Source of the DNA: Flavipsychrobacter sp.
Lineage (GTDB): Bacteria; Bacteroidota; Bacteroidia; Chitinophagales; Chitinophagaceae
Direction of reading: 5' to 3'
Assembly: GCA_041392855.1 (NCBI GenBank)
Contig: JAWKLD010000001.1
Coordinates: forward strand, 606,001 to 670,000
DNA length: 64,000 nt
The notes under the pieces are model-generated. The model saw only the letters and a list, made by a program, of their open reading frames with translations. It did no database searches and was not told the origin of the DNA. Position numbers and translations under genes: made by a program. Shown here piece after piece: positions 26,068 to 34,591 of the stretch; position 1 is the stretch's first letter; each line of letters opens with the position of its first letter.

Positions 26068-26946
26068 TTAAAGTATCTCTTTCACGTGTTTGTCAATGTT
26101 TTGAGCAATTTTTTCCATAGGTAGATCATTATCGTCAAAACCAAACGGGTCTTCAATTTCCTCAGCGATGAGTTCCATACTCGCCATTACATAAAACACA
26201 ATGGCAACAATAGGAATGACAAAATAGCTTAATGTAAATACATAGCCTAAAGGGAGTGTCATTACATAAATGAAAATAAATTTTTTAATAAAAGCACTGT
26301 AAGAGTAAGGGATTGGAGTGTTTTTTATTCGTTCACATGCTCCACATATATCAGTAAGAGCCGTAAAGTCATTGTTGATATATAATAGCTCTTCACCTGT
26401 TATTAGCCCATTTTTGTGTAGCATGTTTATCCTGTTATTAATGCGAGTTGCTACATGGTTAGGAGCATGCCTGCTTCCATCTATAACTTTTAGTTCAGGA
26501 TGTTCTATTTCGTCAAGTGAGTAGCGTGTATATTCAGATTGAAGATGATCCTTTAATACACTGGAATATAGAGGTATCGCATTTTTAAAAAACCTTCTAT
26601 TATCAGTATCGTCATCTGCTAGTAAGGAGTTGAGTTTTATTGCGAGGTTTCTGCTTGTATTAACCAAGGCACCCCATTGCTTTCTTCCTTCCCACCAACG
26701 GTCGTAAGCAGTATTTGTACGAAATACCAGAAGTATGGATAATGCAAAACCTAATAGGCCATGTAGTTGGTTCAAATTAGAAAAATAGCCTTGCCCTTTA
26801 GCTGTAAGATAGTTAAGCTCTATATAAGAAAGTAACGCAGTGTATATGGATATTATCAGTATAAGTATGGATAACTTTCTTAAAGTGTCTGATTTGTGAA
26901 ATTGAAAAAGTATACCAAACCAGTTTTTGGGGTTATATATACGCAT
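26068..26946 (-). CDS. Bestrophin family (UPF0187) ion channel
   Basis: This 292 aa inner-membrane protein has about four membrane helices (roughly 23-45, 48-62, 205-225 and 228-248). The bestrophin-type motif FRTNTAYDRWWEGRKQWG follows the second helix, and an acidic C-terminal stretch contains EDPFGFDDNDLP. Bacterial homologues form pentameric cation channels. It ends 7 bases from the FAH-family start upstream, so both are probably read from one leftward promoter. Confidence 0.88.
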   Translation of the reverse strand: MRIYNPKNWFGILFQFHKSDTLRKLSILILIISIYTALLSYIELNYLTAKGQGYFSNLNQLHGLLGFALSILLVFRTNTAYDRWWEGRKQWGALVNTSRNLAIKLNSLLADDDTDNRRFFKNAIPLYSSVLKDHLQSEYTRYSLDEIEHPELKVIDGSRHAPNHVATRINNRINMLHKNGLITGEELLYINNDFTALTDICGACERIKNTPIPYSYSAFIKKFIFIYVMTLPLGYVFTLSYFVIPIVAIVFYVMASMELIAEEIEDPFGFDDNDLPMEKIAQNIDKHVKEIL

Positions 26947-26953
26947 ATATGGT

Positions 26954-27565
26954 CTATTTGATCTCTAATTCCAGCAGTTTTTGGTTTTGTATATAGGCCT
27001 CTAATCTGTCATTAGGGTTTACAGCTCCTACACCTGCAGGTGTGCCCGTAAAGATGAGATCCCCTATATTAAGTGTGAAGAATTGAGATACATACTCTAT
27101 AATCTGGTTTATTGAGTACGTCATCTCTTTACTATTCCCTTTTTGCACACGCTCCCCATTTTTATCCAGACTAAATTCTAAGTTATTAATCGCTATGTTC
27201 TCGTCGATAGGAATAAAATCTCCTACAACAGCAGAGCCGTCAAAAGCTTTTGCTATTTCCCATGGAAGTCCTTTTTCTTTTTGTTTTTGCTGGAGGTCTC
27301 TAGCTGTGAAATCTATACCAACTGATATCTCATTGTAATATTTATGGGCAAACTTGTTCGCTATGTATTTGCCATTTTTAGCTATTTTTACTACAAGTTC
27401 ACATTCATAATGTAGGTCGTCTGTAAACTCAGGGTAATATAGAGGCTTGCCCGGGAAAAGTAAAGCACTTTTAGGTTTCATAAAAATGACAGGAGCATCC
27501 GGAGTATCATTATTTAGTTCTTTGGTGTGTTCTGAGTAGTTTCGACCAATACAAATTATCTTCAT
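26954..27565 (-). CDS. Fumarylacetoacetate hydrolase family protein
   Basis: This 203 aa protein has the compact FAH fold pattern: KIICIGRNYSEHTKEL at the start, PVIFMKPKSALL, the metal-binding HYECELVVKI, and FTGTPAGVG near 177. Members cleave acylpyruvates or related 2-keto acids with Mg. The start codon is only 15 bases from that of the divergent thioesterase. Confidence 0.88.
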   Translation of the reverse strand: MKIICIGRNYSEHTKELNNDTPDAPVIFMKPKSALLFPGKPLYYPEFTDDLHYECELVVKIAKNGKYIANKFAHKYYNEISVGIDFTARDLQQKQKEKGLPWEIAKAFDGSAVVGDFIPIDENIAINNLEFSLDKNGERVQKGNSKEMTYSINQIIEYVSQFFTLNIGDLIFTGTPAGVGAVNPNDRLEAYIQNQKLLELEIK

Positions 27566-27580
27566 CTAAAATAGAATTTC

Positions 27581-28024
27581 ATGAGTCGTGTAAAAATAAA
27601 ATTTCCACAGGATAATCCCTTATTTATAGCTGAAGTTCCTGTTCGTATTACGGATGTTAATTATGGGGGGCATGTAGGGAATGATTCTATTTTGTCCATT
27701 ATCCAAGAGGCTAGAGTACTATTTTATCAGAGTATAGGCTATACTGAGTTAGACCTTGGCGGTGTAGGTACGATAATGGCGGATGTGTCTATAGCATATA
27801 AATCTGAAGGTTTTTATGGAGATATATTTGAAATTTCTATTTATGTGACGGATGTTAGTCAGTATGGTTTTATTCTGTTATATAAGATCATGAAAAAAGG
27901 AGAGACCCCTTCGAAGGATATAGCTCACGCGTCTACTAGCATCGTCTGTTTTGATTATGAAACTAGAAAAGTGGCATTAATACCAAATGTTGTAAAAAAT
28001 AAGTTGAGTATTGTGAAAAATTAA
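27581..28024 (+). CDS. Thioesterase family protein (hot-dog fold)
   Basis: This 147 aa protein has the YbgC-like pattern VRITDVNYGGHVGNDSILSI near residue 21 and follows the hot-dog fold length. It is probably an acyl-CoA thioesterase. It is divergent from the FAH gene with a 15-base gap and is followed by tRNA-Met. Confidence 0.82.
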   Translation: MSRVKIKFPQDNPLFIAEVPVRITDVNYGGHVGNDSILSIIQEARVLFYQSIGYTELDLGGVGTIMADVSIAYKSEGFYGDIFEISIYVTDVSQYGFILLYKIMKKGETPSKDIAHASTSIVCFDYETRKVALIPNVVKNKLSIVKN

Positions 28025-28042
28025 AGTTTTCATTTACCTTTG
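28011..28042 (+). promoter_or_regulatory. Promoter of tRNA-Met
   Basis: TTG at 28011 and the -7 box TACCTTTG at 28035-28042, with 21 bases between, match the phylum consensus. The -7 box ends 24 bases before the tRNA 5' end. It overlaps the end of the thioesterase gene. Confidence 0.55.
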
Positions 28043-28066
28043 CCGCTCTTTAAAACCACATTATTT

Positions 28067-28140
28067 GGCGAGGTAGCTCAGGTGGTTAGAGCGCAGGATT
28101 CATAACCCTGAGGTCGAGGGTTCAACTCCCTCTCTCGCTA
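28067..28140 (+). tRNA. tRNA-Met (CAU anticodon)
   Basis: The 74 bases fold as a complete tRNA: acceptor GGCGAGG with TCTCGCT (two G-U pairs), D stem GCTC/GAGC, anticodon loop TTCATAA, and T arm GAGGG TTCAACT CCCTC. The discriminator base is A and CCA is not encoded. The lack of three G-C pairs below the anticodon loop argues for elongator rather than initiator. It serves as the integration site: its 3' half is repeated at 43512. Confidence 0.95.
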
Positions 28141-28213
28141 CTAGTAAAATAGCCCCTTTCAGAGGGGCTATTGCTTTTTTATCCCATCCTACTAAAACAA
28201 TACTAAAACATTT
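28099..28213 (+). repeat. Direct repeat, left copy (attL-like, tRNA-Met 3' half plus terminator)
   Basis: This 115 bp runs from the anticodon loop through the tRNA 3' end, the terminator hairpin and a tail that contains TACTAAAACA twice. It recurs at 43512-43625 with one deleted base (C after GGGGCTATTG). The geometry is that of a site-specific integration event in a tRNA gene. The intact tRNA is at this end. Confidence 0.9.
28148..28180 (+). terminator. tRNA-Met terminator
   Basis: AATAGCCCCT and AGGGGCTATT form a perfect 10 bp stem with a 5-base loop, followed by GCTTTTTT. It is inside the duplicated att segment and recurs at 43561-43592. Confidence 0.9.
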
Positions 28214-28351
28214 CTGGTCAGAGTCGTACTACAATGTTGTGTCTTCGTCATCGTATTTTCATTATTTATAGTTACTCTAGAGCACAATTTTATAGTTCTA
28301 GTTTTGAATAGTAACTTTATCTTATATTTGAGTTAATACGTTTTTAATCTC

Positions 28352-28738
28352 TTGAAGCAATTACTTGTCATATTAATATCTGTTTTCTACGCCTTTGGAA
28401 GTACAGGTGTGACACTACATTTCCATTACTGTGGCGAGCTGTTTCAATATGCGTCTTTCTTTAATGATAAAGAGAAAGACTCCTGTTGCGGAGAAAAGGG
28501 GGAGAAGCATGGGTGTTGTAGCAGTAAGGTTATTAAAGGTGATATTGATGACCACAAGCAGGTATTCAAAGACATATATTCGTTTAAGAAAGTAATAGAT
28601 GATGCGCCCTCATCAATACCATATCAGGATTTTGATAAAAGAATTATTGTAAATAGGCTTTGTCACTACAGTAAACTTCATCCTCCACCAATTATTTCCA
28701 CTAAGGTTTATTTAGATAATTGTGTTTTTCTGATTTGA
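28352..28738 (+). CDS. HYC_CC_PP family protein
   Basis: This 128 aa small protein has the three marks of the HYC_CC_PP family: HYC in LHFHYCGELF after an N-terminal hydrophobic segment, a CC-rich stretch (SCCGEKGEKHGCC) near residue 47, and PPP near the C-terminus. The family is found beside metal efflux genes in Bacteroidetes and probably binds metal outside the cytoplasm. The start is TTG. A promoter-like TATATTTG lies at 28323-28330, and the hydrophobic segment begins at once after the start. Confidence 0.75.
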   Translation: MKQLLVILISVFYAFGSTGVTLHFHYCGELFQYASFFNDKEKDSCCGEKGEKHGCCSSKVIKGDIDDHKQVFKDIYSFKKVIDDAPSSIPYQDFDKRIIVNRLCHYSKLHPPPIISTKVYLDNCVFLI

Positions 28739-28742
28739 TACT

Positions 28743-28836
28743 AGTCATCAAATGCTGCAACTACGATAGTTAACAGCTACAGTATGATTTTTAAAATTGC
28801 AATGACAACTGTTCTGTCCTGCAATAATTGATGACT
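28743..28836 (+). other. Long inverted-repeat element in the leader of the NHL/T9SS gene
   Basis: AGTCATCAA (28743-28751) and TTGATGACT (28828-28836) are perfect 9 bp inverted repeats enclosing 76 bases. The structure starts right after the HYC_CC_PP stop and ends 13 bases before the next start, leaving no clear T-run terminator. It may be a structured leader; the function is unknown. Confidence 0.35.
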
Positions 28837-28849
28837 TAATATTTTCAAT

Positions 28850-30193
28850 ATGAGAAAAACTTTATTGATAATGCTATGCTTATTGTGCATAGCTAATTAT
28901 ACAAATGCACAAAATGCAATAGATAAATACCTAACAGGTACAAATAATTTTAAAGTAATAGGAGGTGCATCCGATGGTCTTTTAAACCCTCAAGATCTAG
29001 ATTTTATACCAGGTACAAATACCTGGTGGGTGTTAAACTATGAGGGAAATACTGGTAGTGTTTCCATCTTCTTCGATGCTAACAAATCAACTCAGAGTTC
29101 AGAGTTTAGGAGAGATTCTCATGCTGGGCATTTTATGATAAGAGCATCTGCAATGGCTATTGGCGATAATGGGAATTTTGCTACAGTTCATGAAATACAA
29201 AATACCAATTCTCAATCTCCAACATTTATGGGTCCTGCTTTATGGTCAACCGATACTTCAATTTTTGCTCGATTAGAGCAAAGTAATTGGGATCCGTCTA
29301 CACTTTTAGGTAGTCATTTAGATATGTTACACCAAAGCCCATTTGCAATGGGTATTGCACATGATAATGCAAATGTATACTGGGTATTTGATGGGTATAG
29401 TGGTAATATCTGCAAGTATGATTTTAAAACACCCCACGTTGTAGGTGGAGATTATCATGCTGATGGAGAAATATACAGGTATAGTGATGTTTCGGTAAAG
29501 CGAAAAGTTGGAGTGCCTAGTCACATGGTTTTGGATAAGCAGAATGACTGGTTATATATCGTTGATGGTGGTAATAACAGAATCATCAGGATGAAAACAA
29601 CAAGTGGGAATGATGCAGGTGGGTTATCACCTGATCCCGGAGCAATGGAACCTCTAGCAAAATATAGAAAAATGACTGGCGCAACTGTTGAGGTTCTGGT
29701 AAGTAGTGGGCTAACTTCTCCATGTGGTATTGATTATAAAGACAATCGTATTGTTGTAACTGATAATGCTACAGGAGAGATCATTATTTATGATGTAAGT
29801 AGTGCTCCTGCAACAGAAGTTGGAAGAATACAGTCTGATGCAGGTATTATGGGCGTTAGAATAGATTGGGATAATGGAATATGGTTGGTTAATAGAAATA
29901 AGAGACAACTTTTAAAAATAGAGAATAGCAATGTTCCAACAAGTATTAGATCTATAGCGTCGGAGAATAAACTCATAGTATATCCGGTACCTGCACAAGA
30001 TGTGCTGAATGTAGAGTGGAGTGGTAATAGTGCTTTGGTAAGAATAGCCGACATGACGGGCAAAATAATGTATCAGAATGAAATGGTAGGAAATAAATTG
30101 ACTATTAACTCATCTATCTTACCAACTGGTATATATACTTTAATTTTACAATCGGATAAAGATGTTTTTACCAGAAAAGTAATTATAGAGTAA
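28850..30193 (+). CDS. Secreted NHL/beta-propeller-like protein with T9SS type A sorting domain
   Basis: This 447 aa protein has a signal peptide (to about NAQN, residue 22). The body has repeated phrases such as GNICKYDFK, DWLYIVDGGNNRIIRM and GIDYKDNRIVVTDNATGEI that fit an NHL-type beta-propeller. The C-terminal 75 residues form a type A sorting domain (LIVYPVPAQDVLNVEW, then VRIADMTGKIMYQNE, LPTGIYTLIL). It is therefore likely on the cell surface. Its place between HYC_CC_PP and metal genes suggests a role in extracellular metal handling, which is inference. Confidence 0.8.
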   Translation: MRKTLLIMLCLLCIANYTNAQNAIDKYLTGTNNFKVIGGASDGLLNPQDLDFIPGTNTWWVLNYEGNTGSVSIFFDANKSTQSSEFRRDSHAGHFMIRASAMAIGDNGNFATVHEIQNTNSQSPTFMGPALWSTDTSIFARLEQSNWDPSTLLGSHLDMLHQSPFAMGIAHDNANVYWVFDGYSGNICKYDFKTPHVVGGDYHADGEIYRYSDVSVKRKVGVPSHMVLDKQNDWLYIVDGGNNRIIRMKTTSGNDAGGLSPDPGAMEPLAKYRKMTGATVEVLVSSGLTSPCGIDYKDNRIVVTDNATGEIIIYDVSSAPATEVGRIQSDAGIMGVRIDWDNGIWLVNRNKRQLLKIENSNVPTSIRSIASENKLIVYPVPAQDVLNVEWSGNSALVRIADMTGKIMYQNEMVGNKLTINSSILPTGIYTLILQSDKDVFTRKVIIE

Positions 30194-30194
30194 G

Positions 30195-30773
30195 ATGAAA
30201 CTATATGTGAAAAATATGGTTTGTGACCGATGTAAGATGGTAGTAAAGGCTGAGCTTGAAAAGCTTGGCCTTTATCCTACATCAATACAATTAGGTGAAG
30301 TGGAGCTTAATATAGATGACTTAGAAGCTAGTATAATAACTCAACTTGATGCAAACCTTAAAGATTTAGGTTTTGAGCTAATAGACAACAGAAGAGCAAG
30401 AATGATCGAAAAGGTCAAAAATATTATCATAGACCTAGTGCATTCTGATAAAGAGTACCCTGCCTTGAAAATAAGTGAGTATATCACAGATAAGGTTCCT
30501 CAAGATTATAATTACCTAAGCAGACTTTTTTCAGAAACAGAAGGTATAACTATAGAGCAGTATTTAATACATCAAAAAATAGAGCGTGCAAAAGAGCTTA
30601 TTGTATATGACGAGCTGTCATTAACTGAAATTGCGTATAAGTTAGGTTATAGTAGTCCTGCACACTTATCATCACAATTCAAGAAAGTTACCGGTATGTC
30701 TCCTAAATCCTTTAGAGATTTGCAGTCTAAGCCGAGAAAAGAGCTGGATAAAGTGGGTGTAAAACAGAAGTAG
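30195..30773 (+). CDS. AraC family regulator with an N-terminal HMA-like (CxxC) segment
   Basis: This 192 aa protein combines an N-terminal heavy-metal-associated-like part, with NMVCDRCKMVVKAELEKLGL giving a CxxC site at Cys10/Cys13, and a C-terminal AraC HTH domain. The AraC domain has LSRLFSETEGITIEQYLIHQ near residue 108 and LTEIAYKLGYSSPAHLSSQF near 146. The layout suggests a metal-sensing activator of the island. It starts 1 base after the T9SS gene, and a separate promoter for copA lies right downstream. Confidence 0.85.
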   Translation: MKLYVKNMVCDRCKMVVKAELEKLGLYPTSIQLGEVELNIDDLEASIITQLDANLKDLGFELIDNRRARMIEKVKNIIIDLVHSDKEYPALKISEYITDKVPQDYNYLSRLFSETEGITIEQYLIHQKIERAKELIVYDELSLTEIAYKLGYSSPAHLSSQFKKVTGMSPKSFRDLQSKPRKELDKVGVKQK

Positions 30774-30826
30774 GAATTATGTAAGTTAAAAACGTAATCG
30801 TGTAAAAGTTAGAGAATAGGTCTGCA

Positions 30827-30834
30827 TAATTTTG
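30827..30834 (+). promoter_or_regulatory. -7 promoter box of the copA-like gene
   Basis: TAATTTTG matches TAnnTTTG and ends 12 bases before ATG 30847. This places the transcription start only a few bases before the coding region and argues against the TTG codon at 30832 as start. Confidence 0.5.
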
Positions 30835-30846
30835 TATTCAAATACA

Positions 30847-33084
30847 ATGGTTATGTCAGATAGAACATTATTACATAGTTCTGAGGTTGCAATAAAAGAT
30901 AGTTTTCCTGTTTTGAAAATGACCTGTGCTGCTTGTGCATCTAGTGTAGAGTCTATGCTAAATGCTATTGATGGGGTTATTTCTTCAAGCGTGAATTTCG
31001 CTAACAAAAGTGCTTCAGTAGAATATATCCCCTCAAAAACGTCCCCTGCTGAATTTCAGGAAACAATACAGTCTATAGGTTATGAATTGATAGTAGACAA
31101 AAAGAATGAAACAGAGCTGAAAGAAGCTGCAGAAGCTAGTTATTATAGTTTGTTAAAACGTAGAACAATAGGTGCAATCACTTTTTCAGTACCTCTTGTT
31201 GCTATCGGTATGTTCTTTATGAATATGAAGCATGCGAACTGGATAATGCTGTTTCTGTCAATACCTGTAGTGTTTTTCTTTGGACGTCATTTTTTTATTA
31301 ATGCCTTTAAACAAGCCCGTCATAGAAAAGCTAATATGGATACACTAGTTGCAGTAAGTACAGGTGTTGCATTCGTGTTTAGTCTTTTTAATACCCTTTT
31401 TCCGGAATACTGGTTGTCAAAAGGCTTACAACCTCATGTTTATTTTGAGGCATCGGCAGTTATTATAGCTTTTGTATTACTGGGCAAATTGATGGAAGAA
31501 AAAGCAAAATCAAATACATCTACTGCTATAAAAAGGTTAATAGGATTGCAACCACAGTTTGTAACAGTTGTAGATGCTCATGGCAGACAGGAAGAGGTGC
31601 CAATAGGAGATGTAAATGTTGGGGATACCATACTTGTTAAACCGGGTGAGAAAGTTGCGGTGGATGGTGTCATAGTATCGGGCAGCTCGTATGTGGATGA
31701 AAGTATGATAACAGGAGAGCCTATAGCAGCAGAAAAGAAAAGCGGTGATAAGGTTTATTCGGGGACCATTAATCAAAAAGGGGTATTCCGTTTTGGAGCA
31801 GAAAAAGTAGGTTCTGATACTTTGCTAGCTCAGATAATAAAGATGGTGCAGGATGCACAAAGCAGTAAAGCTCCTGTGCAAAAACTGGTTGATAAGATTG
31901 CAAGCATATTTGTACCAACAGTTATATTGATATCTATACTCACTTTCTCTTCATGGATGATTTTAGGGGGTGAGAATGCGTTAACTCATGCATTGTTGAC
32001 TTCTGTTACTGTATTGGTAATAGCATGCCCTTGCGCTTTGGGATTGGCAACACCTACAGCAATTATGGTTGGGGTAGGTAAAGGAGCAGATCAAAACGTA
32101 CTAATAAAGGATGCTGAAAGTCTTGAACAGGCTTATAAAGTAGATACTGTTGTGCTAGACAAAACAGGTACGATAACGGAAGGGAAGCCTAGTGTGACAG
32201 ATGTGTTTAATATATCAGAAAATGATGTATCTGAAGTAATGCTGGCTATGGAGATGCATTCCAAGCACCCTATAGCAGATGCAATAGTGAATTACTATAA
32301 TAATAAATCTGTTACACCTGCAGAAGTTGAAGAAATAGAAGACATAACCGGTAAAGGTGTTAAAGCAGTATACAACAACAATGTATTCTTAGTTGGTAAC
32401 AGGCTTTTAATGGATGATAACAATGTAGTTGTTTCAAGTGATGCGGAGGCTACAATCGCAGAGTTACAGAAACAAGCAAAAACCATTGTGCTTTTTGCAA
32501 AGAACAAAAAGCTGCTTTCAGTCATAGCTGTCGCTGATGAAATAAAACAGACCTCAAAAGAAGCAATAAAACAACTACATGATCTTGGTATAGAAGTGCA
32601 TATGCTTACGGGCGATAACGCTTCAACAGCTAATGTTATTTCAAAGACGGTTGGTATCAACAATACAAAAGCTGAGGTATTGCCCGCAGATAAGGCAGAT
32701 TATATAAAAGGCTTACAAAAAGTTGGTAAAGTAGTAGCTATGGTAGGCGACGGAATAAATGATAGTCAAGCATTGGCACAAGCAGATGTAAGTATTGCAA
32801 TGGGGAAAGGTAGCGATATTGCTATTGACGTTGCTAAAATTACCCTGATTACGTCTGACTTAAATGCAATACCTAAGGCAATTGCACTCTCAAAAAGAAC
32901 AGTCGTTACTATCAGACAAAACCTGTTCTGGGCATTTATTTATAATGTAATAGGTATCCCAATTGCTGCAGGTGTTTTATTCCCAATAAATGGCTTCTTG
33001 TTAGACCCGATGATAGCAGGAGCAGCCATGGCATTAAGTAGCCTTAGTGTAACAGCAAATAGCTTAAGACTTAAGTACTCATAA
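30847..33084 (+). CDS. Copper-translocating P1B-type ATPase (CopA-like, CPC type)
   Basis: This 745 aa inner-membrane pump has one N-terminal HMA domain (MTCAAC, Cys27/Cys30), eight predicted membrane helices, the transmembrane CPC metal site (VIACPCALGLATP, about 394-396), the phosphorylated Asp in DKTGT (about 438), the HP dipeptide in MHSKHPIAD, and TGDN. CPC marks group P1B-1, exporters of Cu(I) and Ag(I). The hinge motif reads GDGINDSQAL rather than the usual GDGINDAPAL. Start ATG 30847 is chosen over upstream TTG 30832 because the -7 box overlaps the TTG. Confidence 0.93.
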   Translation: MVMSDRTLLHSSEVAIKDSFPVLKMTCAACASSVESMLNAIDGVISSSVNFANKSASVEYIPSKTSPAEFQETIQSIGYELIVDKKNETELKEAAEASYYSLLKRRTIGAITFSVPLVAIGMFFMNMKHANWIMLFLSIPVVFFFGRHFFINAFKQARHRKANMDTLVAVSTGVAFVFSLFNTLFPEYWLSKGLQPHVYFEASAVIIAFVLLGKLMEEKAKSNTSTAIKRLIGLQPQFVTVVDAHGRQEEVPIGDVNVGDTILVKPGEKVAVDGVIVSGSSYVDESMITGEPIAAEKKSGDKVYSGTINQKGVFRFGAEKVGSDTLLAQIIKMVQDAQSSKAPVQKLVDKIASIFVPTVILISILTFSSWMILGGENALTHALLTSVTVLVIACPCALGLATPTAIMVGVGKGADQNVLIKDAESLEQAYKVDTVVLDKTGTITEGKPSVTDVFNISENDVSEVMLAMEMHSKHPIADAIVNYYNNKSVTPAEVEEIEDITGKGVKAVYNNNVFLVGNRLLMDDNNVVVSSDAEATIAELQKQAKTIVLFAKNKKLLSVIAVADEIKQTSKEAIKQLHDLGIEVHMLTGDNASTANVISKTVGINNTKAEVLPADKADYIKGLQKVGKVVAMVGDGINDSQALAQADVSIAMGKGSDIAIDVAKITLITSDLNAIPKAIALSKRTVVTIRQNLFWAFIYNVIGIPIAAGVLFPINGFLLDPMIAGAAMALSSLSVTANSLRLKYS

Positions 33085-33109
33085 TTATTAATCATAAAAA
33101 TTTGAACAA

Positions 33110-33322
33110 ATGGAAACTTTAAAATTTAAAACTAACATTAACTGTAACGGTTGTGTAAGAGCTGTAACCCCGACTCTAGACAATGAAAAAGAAGTATCAG
33201 AATGGGATGTTGACATTCAATCATCAGATAAAGTGCTATCAGTGAAAACAGAGCATTTGACTAAAGAGAATATAATAGAACTAGTTAAAAAAGCAGGGTT
33301 TGAAGCAGAAGACTATGCATAA
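33110..33322 (+). CDS. HMA domain copper chaperone (CopZ-like)
   Basis: This 70 aa protein is a single heavy-metal-associated domain with metal-binding Cys in NINCNGCVRAV (residues 11 and 14). It probably carries Cu(I) to the CopA-like ATPase encoded 25 bases upstream. Size and motif are typical. Confidence 0.85.
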   Translation: METLKFKTNINCNGCVRAVTPTLDNEKEVSEWDVDIQSSDKVLSVKTEHLTKENIIELVKKAGFEAEDYA

Positions 33323-33412
33323 AGTCGTTAGGTTATTGAAAAAACTATTCAAGAAGAGGTGCTGCGAATAAGCATTATGGTATATCTGAATATTTAAGTT
33401 AAATTTGTATAC

Positions 33413-33829
33413 GTGCGTCAAGTATTAGTAATCATATTATCTGTTTTTTACTTTCTGAGCTCATCAGGGTTCATGATGTATGAGCACTATTGCATGGGAG
33501 AGTTAGCACAGGCATCTATATCTGATGATATTTCTGATAAAGACAGGTGCAGTAAGTGCGGCATGGAGAATAAGAAGGGAGAAGACAATGGCTGCTGTAA
33601 AGATGAGCAAAAGTTTGTAAAATCTGATGACCAGAATACAGGCTATAAGTTGGTCATAAACAAGAGCCTTATAGCATCAGCAGGTTTACCTACATCTTAT
33701 ATCAGTTTCAATAATACCCTTCATTCACTTTATAGTTCTAATGTTAATACAGGGCTGCCTCATGCTCCTCCCAATACAGATATACACAAGCATCCTATTT
33801 TCATCAGGGTGCAGTCTCTATTGATTTGA
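33413..33829 (+). CDS. HYC_CC_PP family protein, second copy
   Basis: This 138 aa protein is a paralogue of the 28352 gene: a hydrophobic start (VLVIILSVFYFLSSSGF), HYC in YEHYCMGEL, a Cys-rich stretch with CC in DNGCCKDEQ, and PP in HAPPN. It is probably exported or membrane-anchored and metal-binding. The start is GTG, and the TAAATTTG box at 33400-33407 would place transcription start at or just before it, giving a nearly leaderless message. Confidence 0.7.
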   Translation: MRQVLVIILSVFYFLSSSGFMMYEHYCMGELAQASISDDISDKDRCSKCGMENKKGEDNGCCKDEQKFVKSDDQNTGYKLVINKSLIASAGLPTSYISFNNTLHSLYSSNVNTGLPHAPPNTDIHKHPIFIRVQSLLI

Positions 33830-33843
33830 TACAACACTTTTTT

Positions 33844-33911
33844 GCGATAGCCATTAGTCTGTCAACACTATAGTAATCTATAGTATGACAGTGATGTCTG
33901 TCGCTTTTTTG
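33844..33911 (+). terminator. Probable terminator after the second HYC_CC_PP gene
   Basis: TGTCA-AC-ACTATAG, TAAT, CTATAGT-A-TGACA forms a bulged 12 bp stem at 33860-33890. An outer GCGA/TCGC pairing is followed by CTTTTTTG. Confidence 0.45.
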
Positions 33912-33951
33912 TGGCTTCTACAATCATATTTTATAATTTTAAAATACGTCT

Positions 33952-34560
33952 ATGAAAAATCTATTTTATGTCATGTTATTCATTAGCGCAACCGTACTTA
34001 TAGCATGCAACGGCGACAATACTTCTCGCAAAGGTCATAATAATGCTAATGATGAACATGAGCACAATATGTCAAATGAAGAAATACCTGTTCTAAAAGC
34101 AGAAATAGAGACCGACTCATTATTTCAAGTGCATACAGATGCTATCACTCACTTTTATACGCATATGCAAACAGCCTTAGCTGGCGATAATCCTGCTGAT
34201 GCATCAAGCAGAGCAAAGCAATTAGCAAGCCATATAGAACAGTACAATAGGGTACAGTTTTCAGATAAAGAACAAGAGGTGTACAGTCAGTATAAAGCAC
34301 GTATAACAGAGTTGTCTAAGGCTATTGAAATAACAGAAGATATAGAGAAGCAAAGAGAGAGTTTTGAAGCTTTATCTAAAGTAATGTATGAATTTGTAAA
34401 GGCTGTAGGTACTACAGAACCCTTGTATAAATCGTACTGCCCAATGGCTTTCGATGGTAAAGGAGCTATGTGGCTAAGTGAAACAGAAGATATTGCAAAT
34501 CCATACTATGGTTCCTCTATGTACAGGTGTGGTAGTGTACAAGAAGTTTTAAAAAGATAA
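33952..34560 (+). CDS. DUF3347 lipoprotein
   Basis: This 202 aa protein has a lipoprotein signal (LIACNGD, Cys near residue 19), a His-rich linker (HNNANDEHEHNM), a helical DUF3347 domain, and a C-terminal metal-site-like pattern YCPMA ... NPYYGSSMYRCG. The same pattern ends the CusB-like protein of this operon. It is likely a periplasmic metal-binding accessory of the efflux system, and starts the cus-type gene run. Confidence 0.82.
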   Translation: MKNLFYVMLFISATVLIACNGDNTSRKGHNNANDEHEHNMSNEEIPVLKAEIETDSLFQVHTDAITHFYTHMQTALAGDNPADASSRAKQLASHIEQYNRVQFSDKEQEVYSQYKARITELSKAIEITEDIEKQRESFEALSKVMYEFVKAVGTTEPLYKSYCPMAFDGKGAMWLSETEDIANPYYGSSMYRCGSVQEVLKR

Positions 34561-34591
34561 ACATTATCGCTAAGCTTCATAAAATAAGTTT

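Noticed and set aside
30832..30846. TTG start at 30832 for the CopA-like ATPase
   Set aside because: The -7 promoter box occupies 30827-30834, so this codon would lie upstream of the transcription start. ATG 30847 is used.
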